The notes below the pieces were generated by a model, which did no database searches, had not been told where the DNA came from, and was given only the letters and a program-made list of their open reading frames with translations. DNA of 27,763 nt from Cytidiella melzeri (lineage: Eukaryota > Basidiomycota > Agaricomycetes > Polyporales > Irpicaceae). The DNA lies in assembly GCA_022592445.1 (NCBI GenBank), contig JABYQR010000486.1, forward strand, positions 1 to 27,763, in the 5' to 3' direction. The position numbers and the translations under genes are program-made. Positions 18,516 to 27,763 of this stretch are shown in pieces (the first letter of the stretch is position 1; each line of letters starts with the position of its first letter).

Positions 18516-19366
18516 ATGCCTGTATGTTTTTTGCCGTTCTCATGACATTGAAGTAGTGCTGAATCGAGTTCAGAAACACTATTGTGACTACTGTGATGTC
18601 TTCTTGACTCATGATTCAGCTTCTGGTATGCCTTTCAGCTCGTCAGATTCTCCTTCCTGACGATCTTTTTGCAGTGCGCAAGGCTCACAACAGTGGCAGG
18701 AATCACCTCGCAAACGTTAGAGACTACTATGCTTGTGCGTTTCAACCCTTTCTTAGTCTACATGTCACAACCTAACGGTGTGCCCTAGCCCTCGGTCACG
18801 ACAAGGCGCAAAATATCATCGACCAAATTACAGCTGCTTACGAGTCTGGCGGCGGTCCTCCGCCGGGTGGATTTGGATTTGGTCCCCAGCACCTAGGCCC
18901 GCCGCCCCCATTCTCTGGACCTCCGGGCGCTTTCCCTCCGCCACCGTTTGGAGGTGAGTACCCCGAGGATATTTCTTAGATTTGCTGCCAACATCCTTGG
19001 ATGCACAGCCAACCGTCCTCCGTTCCCTCCTGGAATGCCTCCTCCAGGTATGATGGGACCAGGTGGACCTTTCCCGCCTCCAGGCATGGGCCCTCCGCCT
19101 CCCGGTATGCCTGGCTTTCCACCTCCAGGTGAGTTGTGGCGCCATATATGATGCATACACCATATTCATCTATCATCCTAGGTATGCCTCCCTTCCCCCC
19201 TCCCAGTATGCTGGCACCACCTGGAGGTCCTCCAGGTGGGCCTCCATTCCCTCCTCCGAACACTGCCTTTGGCCCCCCTGGTCAAGGCTCTCCGGCTGAA
19301 CCAGGTAATGCTCCTCCTGGTGGTATACATCCGGACCGACTGCGCATGATGGGCGGTGGCAGGTAG
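18516..19366 (+). CDS. YHC1: U1 small nuclear ribonucleoprotein C, 6 exons, 195 aa
   Basis: U1 snRNP subunit that stabilises 5' splice-site recognition. Exons: 18516-18521, 18574-18625, 18675-18734, 18789-18953, 19009-19128, 19182-19366 (196 codons). Exon 1 encodes only Met-Pro. The N-terminal U1-type zinc finger is complete: MPKHYCDYCDVFLTHDSAS followed by VRKAHNSGRNHLANVRDYYA, with Cys6, Cys9, His24 and His30. Then LGHDKAQNIIDQITAAYE leads to the Pro/Gly/Met-rich tail (repeats of PPPGMP and PGGPP) typical of the family. Stop TAG 19364-19366. Overlapping minus-strand frames are shadows of the Gly/Pro codons. Confidence 0.95.
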
Positions 19367-19924
19367 TTCTCAGTCTCTATATGCTGTATTGTAATGTCAT
19401 TCCGTTTCTTGCGAGCAATCTGCGCGACGCAGAAAAGTAACGGCGCGGCAACCGAACGGGGATGCATTACTGGCAGGCTGCGATTTTGCAGCAAGGCGAG
19501 CAAGGCGTTGAGTTGCAAAAGTTGTGGTGATGTCTGTTTTGTTCAATATCGTCTAGTGAACCTTGGAAAGATGATGAGTCCGCTGCGTGAAAGTAGTGTC
19601 CTAGAGTCGGACAATGATATCGGTAAGTACACAGCCTAGTCCGACGGATTCGCCAGATCTTTCATTCACCAAATGCCTCAGCACATTCTGCTGTAGCATG
19701 CGGCAAGTAAAGGCAGAATGCGTTCTTGGACAGAAATTACAGTAAAGTATGCAAATGGTGAGATTGCAGTGTATGTATTACTACTATATAGACTGTTCTA
19801 CAGGATGTGATGATGCTACACATGTAACAGCGACGTGATGAATATATGAAAGTCAGCTCTAGAGTATGATGCTGGCTGCGTTCTATCTACCGTAACTCCA
19901 AATAAGAACAAAGAAAACAAGTGT
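19367..19924. other. Intergenic, U1C and RCF2 3' ends converge
   Basis: 558 bases with no supported gene. Short frames (for example 19394-19639) lack coding character. It should hold both 3' UTRs. The half nearest RCF2 (19740-19830) is AT-rich. Confidence 0.6.
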
Positions 19925-20769
19925 TCATGAAGAGGCTTTGACGTGTTCAGCAACTTCTGCTTTGAATCTAGCTTGTGCATTACGGCGTGCCAATTCTTCT
20001 GCGGCGAGGACGTCCTGCCATGAGTGATCAGCGGCCTAAAAGATGATGTCAGCATCTCTCCAAGATGGATGATGGAGTATGGAGGGGGTCACTTACAATG
20101 TGTCGTACAGGGCCCTCGTCAATCTCCTTTGCACGTCTGGCGTGTGTCATGACACCGGCGACGACGAGCACACCGACAGTGAGACCTTGTGCCCACATAC
20201 GTGCTTGCACAATCTGACGTCAACTCGTGAGTACAAGGGGATACGAGCACAAAAGCCTATCGTGAGACGCACCTTTTGTGGCATCGTCTGATACTTGTTA
20301 CGCATGATGATACTAAACGACCCCGCCAGACTCGCCGCCCAACCCCCTGCGATGAGTCCGTACTCGTGTCTGGCAGCAAAGTCCCCGACCTTCTGACGAA
20401 GTGTCAACGACTCCCAGTTTGCCTGTTGGCGAGCCTCGACCGCGTCAAGCTCCTGCTTGCCCACATCTGTCCACTGTTCCCTCTCGAACCTTTGGCCAGC
20501 GTGGTCTGCGGAGATGACGAACGAGGGCACCACGATCATGATGACGCCGAAAGCTTTAAGAGAGGGTGGGAGGGCGCGGTAGTATGGCCATGTGCGGTGC
20601 ATGAGGTAGGATGCTGGAAATGCGACTGCAGCACCTCCCAAGAAGCCCTTGGCACCGCCGACCATTGTGGCTTTTTGTTGGGCGAGCTGTTCTTCTTTGG
20701 AAACGAGCTTTGCAAGTAGTCAGAAATGATGCAAGTGCACGACACGATGATAAGAATACATACCTTCAT
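19925..20769 (-). CDS. RCF2: Respiratory supercomplex factor 2 (HIG1 domain), 4 exons, 222 aa
   Basis: Mitochondrial inner-membrane protein that associates with complex IV and supercomplexes. Exons: 20764-20769 (Met-Lys only), 20273-20707, 20097-20213, 19925-20035 (223 codons, all phase 0). Predicted membrane segments: about 14-40 (GFLGGAAVAFPASYLM), 50-75 (LKAFGVIMIVVPSFVISA), and two in the HIG1 domain near 118-175 (YGLIAGGWAASLAGSFSIIM and LTVGVLVVAGVMTHA) around MPQKIVQARMWAQG. The C-terminus (DVLAAEELARRNAQARFKAE) is charged and helical. Yeast Rcf2 is 224 aa, a close match. Start chosen as the 6-nt exon with ATGAAG joined to LVSKEEQLAQQK; a TATA box lies 85 bases upstream. Confidence 0.9.
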
Positions 20770-21286
20770 GTTCGGTGGTTAGAGGGAGAGTGGATGTGAG
20801 GGAGGAGTGTGTGCGAAGGGTGAGTTGAGGTGTTGAAGTGAGGGGGAGCGATGTATATATGTCCTGCTCAGGGAGAATGTCGGGGTGGAGTTTGACGACC
20901 TATGAGGCAACTCGCGACATTCAGTAATCCAGCCAAGGGGGAGCGCCGGCGATCGGAGATGCACGGAACGACGTCCGTAGTCGGGTCAGCCCGCCTCCTC
21001 CAGATCCGAATCAGTCTGTTTGTCAATGGCAAGCGGGCGGGACGAGCCTAGCCTCCTCTCGGCGAGCGCATTCACCCACGACGGCCTTGTAAGATTTGGT
21101 ATTATATACTGAAAATCCATCTGCAATCGCTACTGTACAGTGCGATGCAAAATGGCTGGAATAATAAGATGCGCATGTAATAGAGTAGATGGTACAATAA
21201 AAGTTGCAAGAAGAAAAATGCAAGGCGCTTGGTACAACTTGAGGATATCACTCGACAAGAGTCCGTCCAAGAAAATCGGATCGATA
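20770..21286. other. Intergenic, RCF2 upstream region and 3' end of the coiled-coil gene
   Basis: 517 bases without a supported gene. The part nearest RCF2 is purine-rich on the + strand (CT-rich on the sense strand), a common fungal promoter feature. Frames at 21023-21223 are not credible. Confidence 0.6.
20854..20860 (-). promoter_or_regulatory. TATA box of RCF2
   Basis: TATATAT (minus strand GGACATATATACATCG) lies 85 bases upstream of the RCF2 ATG, followed by a CT-rich leader. Confidence 0.5.
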
Positions 21287-24247
21287 TCAGCGCCGCGAAG
21301 TCCGCTGAACCTCGCCCTTCCTCCTCTCCGCGTCCGCTAAAATGCTCTTCGGACCTCGCCTCGCCATAGCCCACAGAAAGACGCATACCACGATGGCAAA
21401 CTGCAGCCACAGCCACACCTCCAGAACAAAGCCCACAAATCCTGGCTTCTTCTGTGCCTGGCCCCCTACGACGACGGTTGAATCCTCCTTCGGCAGCACA
21501 ACCTCGCGCCTCAATGCACTCCCGCAATCCCCATCAATCTCATCCTCCTCAGCTTGGGACAGCACAGCTGATCCCGAAAACGATCTCGAGATAGCGTGCG
21601 CGACCTCCTCAAATGTGTCGTCCATAGCCGTGCTCGTCTTCCGCTGTCTCTTGTTCAAGCCTATCAGCGACCGTCGGCGACTCATCCCTCCCCGGAAAGG
21701 CGGAGCGTCTTCGGCGTTGACAGGTGACTCCACCATGTACCGTTTCTCCACCCTCTCGACCCATCGACTCGTGCGTGCCCTGACGGTTTGCGACAACCGC
21801 AGGTTACGACTAGAGCGAGACTCCCGGAGAGTCAAGGCAGAAGTCGACGCAGATGCGCCAAGTAGGGGAGTCTTCACAGAAGGGCACGTCCGATAGATCT
21901 TGCCCGGAGAGGGTGTCGGCGGTTCAATCACGAATTGCAGCTGAAGACCGTTCGCGTTTCTGCTGCCCTTCGTAGGTGTACCAATTTCATTACCAGAAGC
22001 GGAGGCTGAGGTGGCAGACGTTGCTGGCATACGAGGTGACTCGTCCACGTCCTCCCAGACAGAGTCAGACCGTGGAGAAGTGCTTGGTGAAGGAAGCACA
22101 AGTTGCGGTGCGGCGGCGGGCGAAGACGAAGAACTCCCGACGCCCGAGGTATCCTTCAGCCAGAAAGCACTCATGTCCGCAATGCTGGTCGCTCGAAGAT
22201 GGTGGTTCCCCGCTTTTTCGCCCCAGTCGTCGCCAAACTCGCTACCCAGCTCACTACCCAGAGTATGTAGTTTCTGTCCACCTCTCGCAGGAGCAAGAGA
22301 AGAGCTTGCAGGCAAAAGCTCGAGGTTGGACGCTGTGAGGGTCAGAAGAGGCGACGCGTATACAGAAGGGGAGGGTGAAACCGGTAAGGAAGATGGCGAA
22401 GACTGTCCCTCCTCACCATCTGTTGCTGCAATAGACCAGACAGAGGTATCTGCCGCCCCGCCGGGAAATGGAATCGGGGACAAGATACGGAAACCAGGAG
22501 AGATGGACAATGTTGGAGGGTACAGCGGCGATAATCCCGCTTCGGCTCCAGCCTCAGGCTTCGCATCGAAGAGACCGACCACAGACTTGCGCGATTTCTG
22601 GCCACCTAGCACATTGCCTGTCCGCTGCGCGAGGCTCTCACTTTCGAGGCCAAGCGTGCTCCTAGTTGTACTCTGCTTCATGATTCCACTGGCGAAGTCC
22701 TGGCGAGGATCTTCGGTTACCTCTAGCCTGCTGACATCACCGTCGATCGTCCGACGGAGGCTGCTGAACTTGATCGTGTTCCCCGTAGATATCCGGTCAC
22801 GTAGAGGACTGGCAGAAGTTCCCTCCTCCTCTACATCCTCAGTGATAATCTGCAGCTCGTCCTCACCGTCCTCCAAATAGTCGTACGCCCTACGGATACT
22901 TTCTGCGTCGCGGTGAACAGCTTGCAGACGATCGGCAGTCGCTTTCTGCTCCACAGTTATCTGCTGATTTGCCTCCTCGAGTTCCCGGATCTTAGCAAGC
23001 AGCTGGGCGATGAGGGCATACTCTAGTTGAGGGACAGCCTGAGAGGTTTCAGAGGATGGAGCAGAGATGGTTGCAGTCGGGGATAAGTACGAAGAACTTT
23101 CAAATGCAGACACAGGTGCTGAGCCAGGGTGAGGGACTTCTTCAGCGATAGTAGGCGGAGCGGAGGGCTTCGTCCCAAAGTTGATGACAGGAGCCTTCGG
23201 GTTGCTGGGCGTACGAAAACGCGGCAGTTCCGGAGCAGGAGCGAAATCCTTCACCTCCTGCAGACTCGATTCACTCGACGATGCCGGTGGGCCGTTCTTC
23301 TCCCTCAGTGCCTTCACCCTTTCCTCCCTTTCCTCGCGTTTTCGCTTGTTCATTTCCTCTTCCTCCTCAGCAGAGAGGCCTATCCCGCGCTTCTTGAGAT
23401 TCTGCTCCAACTCTTCTCCCTTCTCCCTCGTCTTGTCCAGCTCGGCTCGCAGACCCGCGATCTCCTTCTCCAGCTTTCGTAGCTTACGTTTGCCTGCCAG
23501 GTCCGCGTGCGCACTTTCCTCCTCCAATTTCTCTAGCTTGCCGAGGAGTTCAGCATTCTGGTCCGCGAGCAGCGACAGCTCGCCAGGGGTGACGGACACA
23601 CGACGCACATGGCGAGAGATGGCCGGGGAGGCGTTAATAGGGCTGCTCGGACGGCTGGCACTGTAAAAATGGGGTGATTCTGACCGAGGGAGCGGGGACA
23701 TGGAACGTGTCGGAGAAGGCAAGGGTGAAAGATCCCTGCCCGGGATACGAGCGAGCAGCGCATCGTGCTTTGTCTTGAGGGTGAAGTTCTCCTGATAGAG
23801 GCTCTTGCAAAACGTGGACGTCAGCCCGAGCTCTGAAAGACGTAGAAACAAAAACGGGTTTCAGTTCGGTGCACATGGACGTTACGTAGAAGTGTTGTTG
23901 TAGACTACCGTCGCAAACCCATACACAGACGATATTAGAAGGAAAACATACACACCTGTCTCCCTAGACTTGATTAGATCCCCAGCTGCGACAAGCAAAT
24001 TCGAGAGTTCCTCTCGAGACTTTTCGGTCATCCAGTCCTCCACGGCAGCCGAAAGAGGGTGCCCGTGCCTCAATGCACCTGGAGAGCGCGAATCCACCAA
24101 CTGAGTGGTTACACCTACAGGGGAGTTGAGGATCATGTCTCTAGGACCGGACGGCGTGTATGGGGGCGGCGGTTGGATGGCCAGCGACCGCCGCATCTTT
24201 GCAGGCGGCATCGGACGGGACTTTGACGGCGTGCTGTGAGGAAGCAT
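21287..24247 (-). CDS. Coiled-coil protein with C-terminal membrane segment, 2 exons, 945 aa
   Basis: Exon 1 is 23956-24247 (ATG 24245-24247, MLPHSTPSKSRPMPPAK) and exon 2 is 21287-23832; the 123-nt intron is gtgtgt...cttcag. Order: disordered Pro-rich N-terminus; helical segment at about 75-130 (EELSNLLVAAGDLIKSRETE, LGLTSTFCKSLYQENFTLKT); Ser/Pro region; coiled coil near 190-280 (LLGKLEKLEEES, LRKLEKEIAGLRAELDKTRE); second coiled coil near 365-425 (LLAKIRELEEANQQITVEQK); long Ser/Thr-rich disordered stretch; hydrophobic helix near 895-920 (FVLEVWLWLQFAIVVCVFLW) and a short basic tail. The 80-130 segment recalls the first helix of BICD/Spindly-type dynein adaptors, but lacks the exact AAxxG box. 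Family not recognised with confidence. A tail-anchored tether is the simplest reading. Confidence 0.82.
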
Positions 24248-24907
24248 GGTTGACAGTAGCAAGGTTGGGGTGATGTGGTGTACTGAGACTAGGCAGTGAG
24301 AGTGAGCAGCAAGAGGAAGGGGAGGTCGCTGTGGATGTTTGAAGGTGGTTGTGCCCTTGGTTGAACGTCCATGAACGGTGCTGCAGGTTGAGTCGTGGTG
24401 CTGTAGCGGCGAAGTAGACAGAATACAAATCGCCGTGTCAGCTTCAGTCACAAGTCGCCTACGCGTATCGCCGTTTATGAAAAGCTCGGGGAAAATATTT
24501 TTGGCGTCGCACATCGCGGCTGGCCACAATGCAGCTTTACATCTTGACTCATGGTACAGTCGTATGTATGTAGCTCACAAACAATTGCATTCGCACTACC
24601 GACTAAGCAGAGGGTCATATGTCATGTCACTAATAGCTACGTCGGTGATGCTGCGAGCCTCAAGAGACGTTGAGTACAATCACAGTCAAGCAGTCCTCCC
24701 CCTGACTTTCGTTATATCAGTGCTAGCAGTCCAAATGGGCCAAGGACTACTCACCGGGAGGAAAGCAAGTTGCCCAATTTTGGGTGATATTGCAGTATAC
24801 TCAGCGGAGAGGTTGCGACTTCCGGAATGGCCGGAGCTCATTTTTAAGGGTGGGATCTCTGAAGAGTATACTGAATATTACGTGAAGCACTAATGAACAG
24901 AGTCGGC
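24248..24907. other. Intergenic, upstream of coiled-coil gene
   Basis: 660 bases. The 150 bases next to the ATG are CT-rich on the sense strand. A perfect 10-bp inverted repeat (CAGTATACTC at about 24791, GAGTATACTG at about 24864) lies further out. An open frame on + (24378-24893) has no recognisable features and was not called. Confidence 0.5.
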
Positions 24908-25237
24908 TCACAATTCTGCTATCTGGTTGATCTTTTCTGGCGTCATTATGTTATACACTTGAAAGCGCTCGTGTTGCGGAGACTGTTGCAGGAGGGAGAT
25001 GAGTTGTTCTGGCACCATTTGATTCACATTATTCTTGATTCTTTCCCATCGTTCTGGTGTTACCCCCTCGGCCACCTTGTCACCGTAGACGAAAAGTGGA
25101 GATGGAGGCCTATGAGGTGGCGGAGGCGGATGATCCGACTCCTCACCTGATAAAACCGAATCCGAGTCCGGTCTAGTACTGTTGTAGAACCCCTTTTGCA
25201 AACGGGTACGCTGTTGCAAATCAGCCTCCAGCCTCAA
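24908..25237 (-). pseudogene. Possible terminal exon or gene fragment, unrecognised
   Basis: An open frame of ~109 codons with convincing protein-like composition: EADLQQRTRLQKG, a Pro-rich stretch, then VYGDKVAEGVTPERWERIKN, NVNQMVPEQLISLLQQ and IMTPEKINQIAEL at the stop. It begins without an ATG. A splice acceptor (gattgag before GCTGGAGG) would make it a last exon, but no upstream exons were found in 25240-26160. A related motif (LQKRTRF) recurs on the same strand near 25810-25830. It may be a decayed gene or part of an unknown element. Confidence 0.3.
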
Positions 25238-26282
25238 TCACACCTTGTTTTTTGTACCGGTAAAAGATGTATTATATAGAATTTTCCTCAACCAATATGT
25301 ACATGTACTTTTTGTAATATTCGAGGGAGGGATGCAGGCTACCGAGTGTTACCGGTGTGTTTTCGGCCGTCTTGTGCACGCATATCTGACCATATCTGAC
25401 AAGATCCTAAAGATCCCAGCGAGCGGTGAGCACAAAAACCTGGAATCTACCTCGCCTACACCACCACTTCATTTCCATAAGCTTCAACTTATTGTCAGAG
25501 ATGCGAGTGAGCTTGGGAGGGGAAAATTCTGAATTGTCGTGACAAAAGGCGCAAGCAGAGTGACAAGGGGTTCAAACTCCGATTAGTGTAATATACATGG
25601 CGACCAATGACGCAGACTCGACTGTGAAGATTTGTATATAAATTCACTCCTTTGCTGTACATACTCGTATAATTTTCTAGCTACGTTCGTCTCTCACGCG
25701 ATGTAAATGTAGCTTCGTCTACTTCGACTCAACCTCTGTACAAGGGCGCTTCGTGACAAGCCGAGCGGTGATTGAACTTGCCGTGTGACAATAGCATCAA
25801 TTTGTGACTCAAAACGGGTACGCTTTTGCAAAACCTGACTCTCGACGACGGCAACGTTCCGCTCGTCGTATTACACGATTTCTCATCCTTCAAACCTCCG
25901 GATATCATACATGAGATGGTCTCCTAGGAAATAAAGAAAAAATTGTAATTTTTGGGCCAACACTCATGTGCCCACACTTTTTTCAATACGCTCGATGCAA
26001 ATAAATTTGCAAAGCTGGTTCTACAACAGTAATACATGATGCCGAAGACCACGCTACCCCACGAGCTCGAGCGAGTACCTCCACAAACTCTGCAGGCTCT
26101 CCGCGGCGACGGATGCAGCGACGGCTGCCAAAAAAATGAATATTCCACGCGACACTGATTTCTAGAGCCGGCTCACGACATGCTTACACTGCTTTGCATA
26201 TTAAACTGCAGTTGCACGATTTTTGTGCGCGCTGAGACGCCCAGGGTCCTTCCTAATTTGGCCATCAGATCGTCACAGGCAG
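25238..26282. other. Gene-poor stretch with short coding-like scraps
   Basis: No intact gene. The word AAACGGGTACGCT(G/T)TTGCAAA occurs at about 25200 and 25812. TACTGTTGTAGAACC at about 25179 is inverted at about 26020. Short readable scraps include a + frame at 25812-25928 (GTLLQNLTLDDGNVPLVVLH) and one at 26039-26158 (LPHELERVPPQTLQALRGDG). A TATATAAAT site lies at about 25636. These look like remnants and do not join into one gene. Confidence 0.35.
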
Positions 26283-26531
26283 TCACCGATTGCCACCGAG
26301 CGTTTGGTCAACGTGTCACGCTGGCTCAACGACCGTCGTCCCTCATCGATCATCGTCCACCCCTGCACACTGTTCGTGCATCTACGAAAACATGGTACAC
26401 CATTGCTCTCTATGTACTGAATGATTATTGAAGGCATTGTAGATGTGCTACTCAACAACTTTGGCTCACCCCGTGTCAAGTTTGTCAAGTCCGGACTCCT
26501 CTCAACTTATGGGGTGCGCCTCCTCGCATAA
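26283..26531 (+). pseudogene. Two-exon gene remnant, unrecognised
   Basis: Bases 26283-26394 read SPIATERLVNVSRWLNDRRP then SSIIVHPCTLFVHLRKH. A possible 39-nt intron (26395-26433, gtacac...attgaag) joins in frame to GIVDVLLNNFGSPRVKFVKS and LLSTYGVRLLA with TAA at 26529-26531. The join keeps frame and both halves look coding. No credible upstream start was found, and the intron is very short. Function unknown. Confidence 0.3.
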
Positions 26532-26719
26532 AGCTTGAAGTCTGCTGCTCGGAGTCAAGCTACATACCAGCCATATGACTCAGAAAGGTCCGGGGAGCAT
26601 GTTTGCCAAGGTCAGCTCTATGAGTTCCGGCAGTATAAGCGAAGGCTGAGACCGGCTGGCATAGTATGATAGTACGCACATGTCTCCATGGTCCGGCAGC
26701 ATCGACAAGATTGAGAGGT

Positions 26720-26727
26720 ATATATAC
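26720..26727 (+). promoter_or_regulatory. TATA-like site before the frameshifted ORF at 26789
   Basis: TATATATA lies 69 bases before the ATG at 26789, with a CT-rich leader (CTCTCACTTTCTTTAG) between. Confidence 0.35.
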
Positions 26728-26788
26728 AAGGGCTGCTGGAGCCTGGAGAAGGTAAGCAAACATACTCTCACTTTCTTTAGTTCTCATA

Positions 26789-27015
26789 ATGGCTTACCCT
26801 GTCACTCCTTCGCCTCCTCGTCGTGAAACTCGTTCCAATGAGCCCAGATATAGCCCTCGCTACATTGTCAAGAACACAACCAAACTCTATGAAGAGCGAG
26901 GAAGTGACGACGGGGATGGAGGAACGACGAGCGGACTCGCGTGGACGATGACGACAAGGAAGATGATGATGATGATGGAGAGACAACGACGAGGGAGCAG
27001 CTAACGATGAGCTAA
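26789..27015 (+). pseudogene. Frameshifted N-terminal fragment of an acidic or gag-like protein
   Basis: ATG at 26789 gives MAYPVTPSPPRRETRSNEPR and YSPRYIVKNTTKLYEERG. Near 26925-26930 the coding-like frame shifts: a second frame gives NDERTRVDDDDKEDDDDDGE and TTTREQLTMS before TAA at 27013-27015. The Asp run comes from a GAT repeat near 26962-26976, and slippage nearby may have caused the shift. The end coincides with the proposed edge of an LTR, so the gene may have been cut by retrotransposon insertion. The Pro/Arg-rich start is like some retroelement gag proteins, but this is not firm. Confidence 0.35.
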
Positions 27016-27359
27016 AGACCAGGATATATTAGCACAGTGGTGAGACTAGTACAAGGTGAACGTCACCTAAAGACCAGGAGGTAGAATCTGAGGTCTTTAG
27101 GGAGCTACAGGGTGGGTTTATATACATCTCAGACAAGGACCCCTGGTACCGGGTCTGTACTCCTAACACTGCCGTGGGAACGTATGGTGTGCTATGGTGC
27201 GATGTTCTACAATGTTCCACAATGTTCCAGCACCTTCTATGATCATGTGACCAGTCTGTCACATGCACTTGATCACATGCAGTAGCCATGTACCATCGAT
27301 AAGATAAGATAAAGAAATTAAAAGGAAAAGAAAGGGAAAAAGTGTGCATGTTCGTGACA
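27008..27359 (-). repeat. 3' LTR of Ty3/gypsy element (outer boundary inferred)
   Basis: On the minus strand the element ends its coding frame, then has the polypurine tract AGGAGGGGGG, TAA, and the LTR start TGTCACGAACATG at 27359. A promoter-like TATATAA lies at 27118-27124. The outer boundary is placed at a TG/CA at 27008 (minus strand ...CTTTAGCTCA), giving 352 bp. The direct repeat CTAAAGACCAGGA at 27012 and 27067 lies inside. The 5' LTR and target duplication are outside the window. Confidence 0.55.
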
Positions 27360-27370
27360 TTACCCCCCTC

Positions 27371-27763
27371 CTAAAGGCCTTTTCTCCGGAAGGCAGGAGT
27401 TGAGTCTTTTCCGTCTTCCCACAAGGATACGCGTCGTAGAGTTTCTGAAGGTAGCTTCTCAAAATTCTCATTAATTGGTCGGAAATTCATTGCCAAGAAT
27501 AGAGATGCAGCGATTGGTCGTGGAGCTCCTGGGTGTTGTCTGTGGAAATCCTTTACGGCTTCATTGGCATGAGTGACGTTGGTGGCTGGTTCCCAGGAAT
27601 TTTCTGATTCTGGGTATCCTTTCCACTTAACACGGTACTGAAACTCCTTCTTTCGCCCGAAGATCCTTGAATCAAGAATCTGTTCTACCTCGTACTCCTC
27701 TTCTTCGTCTACCACAACCGGCTCAGGTTCAGGAAATTCCCGGTTAGGGACCAAACTTGCCGT
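27371..27763 (-). CDS. C-terminal end of Ty3/gypsy (chromovirus) polyprotein, integrase chromodomain (partial)
   Basis: Open to the window edge; stop TAG at 27371-27373 directly abuts the polypurine tract. About 130 residues are visible: the integrase tail PNREFPEPEPVVVDEEEEYE, then a chromodomain (VEQILDSRIFGRKKEFQYRV, KWKGYPESENSWEPATNV) with the aromatic residues expected for a methyl-lysine cage, then FHRQHPGAPRP and a short extension. Chromodomains in this place define chromoviruses and guide integration to heterochromatin. The reading frame has no breaks in the visible part, so the copy may be young. Confidence 0.9.
   Translation of the reverse strand, partial: TASLVPNREFPEPEPVVVDEEEEYEVEQILDSRIFGRKKEFQYRVKWKGYPESENSWEPATNVTHANEAVKDFHRQHPGAPRPIAASLFLAMNFRPINENFEKLPSETLRRVSLWEDGKDSTPAFRRKGL

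Noticed and set aside
18893..19263. Gly-rich minus-strand frames
   Set aside because: Antisense of the Pro/Gly-rich U1C tail and its introns.
21342..23666. Several + frames up to 289 codons
   Set aside because: Shadows of the 945-aa coiled-coil gene on the minus strand, with Ser/Arg-rich low-complexity translations.
24378..24893. 171-codon + frame upstream of the coiled-coil gene
   Set aside because: No ATG at the start, crosses the promoter of a supported gene, composition not protein-like apart from the last ~20 codons.

Overview
The window reads as a nuclear genomic segment from a filamentous basidiomycete, most likely an Agaricomycete. The reasons are dense protein genes split by many 40-70 nt GT-AG introns, short bidirectional promoters, a tRNA with a small intron at position 37/38, and conserved fungal housekeeping proteins beside Agaricomycete-type repeats. 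Exon structures were built by hand from splice signals and family alignment. For each housekeeping gene the exon lengths close in frame.

Layout. (1) Bases 1-7860 are an AT-rich repeat island. A partial gene end (1-200) is followed by a composite repeat with three copies of a ~400-bp block (one inverted), a ~540-bp direct duplication, a tandem array of ~142-bp units, and an inverted copy of that array. Inserted in it is a 3.2-kb DNA transposon (4137-7343) with ~252-bp terminal inverted repeats. The transposon carries a broken gene that resembles fungal DUF6589 proteins, and that gene is interrupted by a 1.5-kb pyrimidine-rich insert. (2) A tRNA-Arg(ACG) at 8053 marks the edge of the gene-dense core. 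(3) Bases 8394-24247 hold ten protein genes: aldo-keto reductase (-), CCDC97-like protein (-), DUF676 lipase-like protein (+), NAA10/ARD1 N-terminal acetyltransferase (-), GRR1 F-box/LRR protein (-), an unrecognised small protein (+), LSm3 (-), U1 snRNP C (+), RCF2/HIG1 respiratory factor (-), and a 945-aa coiled-coil protein with a C-terminal membrane segment (-). (4) From about 24.9 kb to the end the sequence is again accessory: gene fragments, a frameshifted gag-like or hypothetical ORF, and the 3' end of a Ty3/gypsy chromovirus (chromodomain, polypurine tract, LTR) running off the right edge on the minus strand.

How the genes relate. There are no operons. The main shared logic is divergent gene pairs: CCDC97-like/DUF676, GRR1/hypothetical and LSm3/U1C. 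LSm3 and U1C both serve pre-mRNA splicing and share a 140-bp promoter with a central CACGTG site. CCDC97 is linked to the SF3b splicing complex in animals, so three genes here are splicing-related.

The item closest to an undescribed system is the long-inverted-repeat element with a DUF6589-like gene and imperfect 8-bp flanks. It may represent a transposon family in which this domain is the coding content. The composite palindromic repeat around it is a second candidate.
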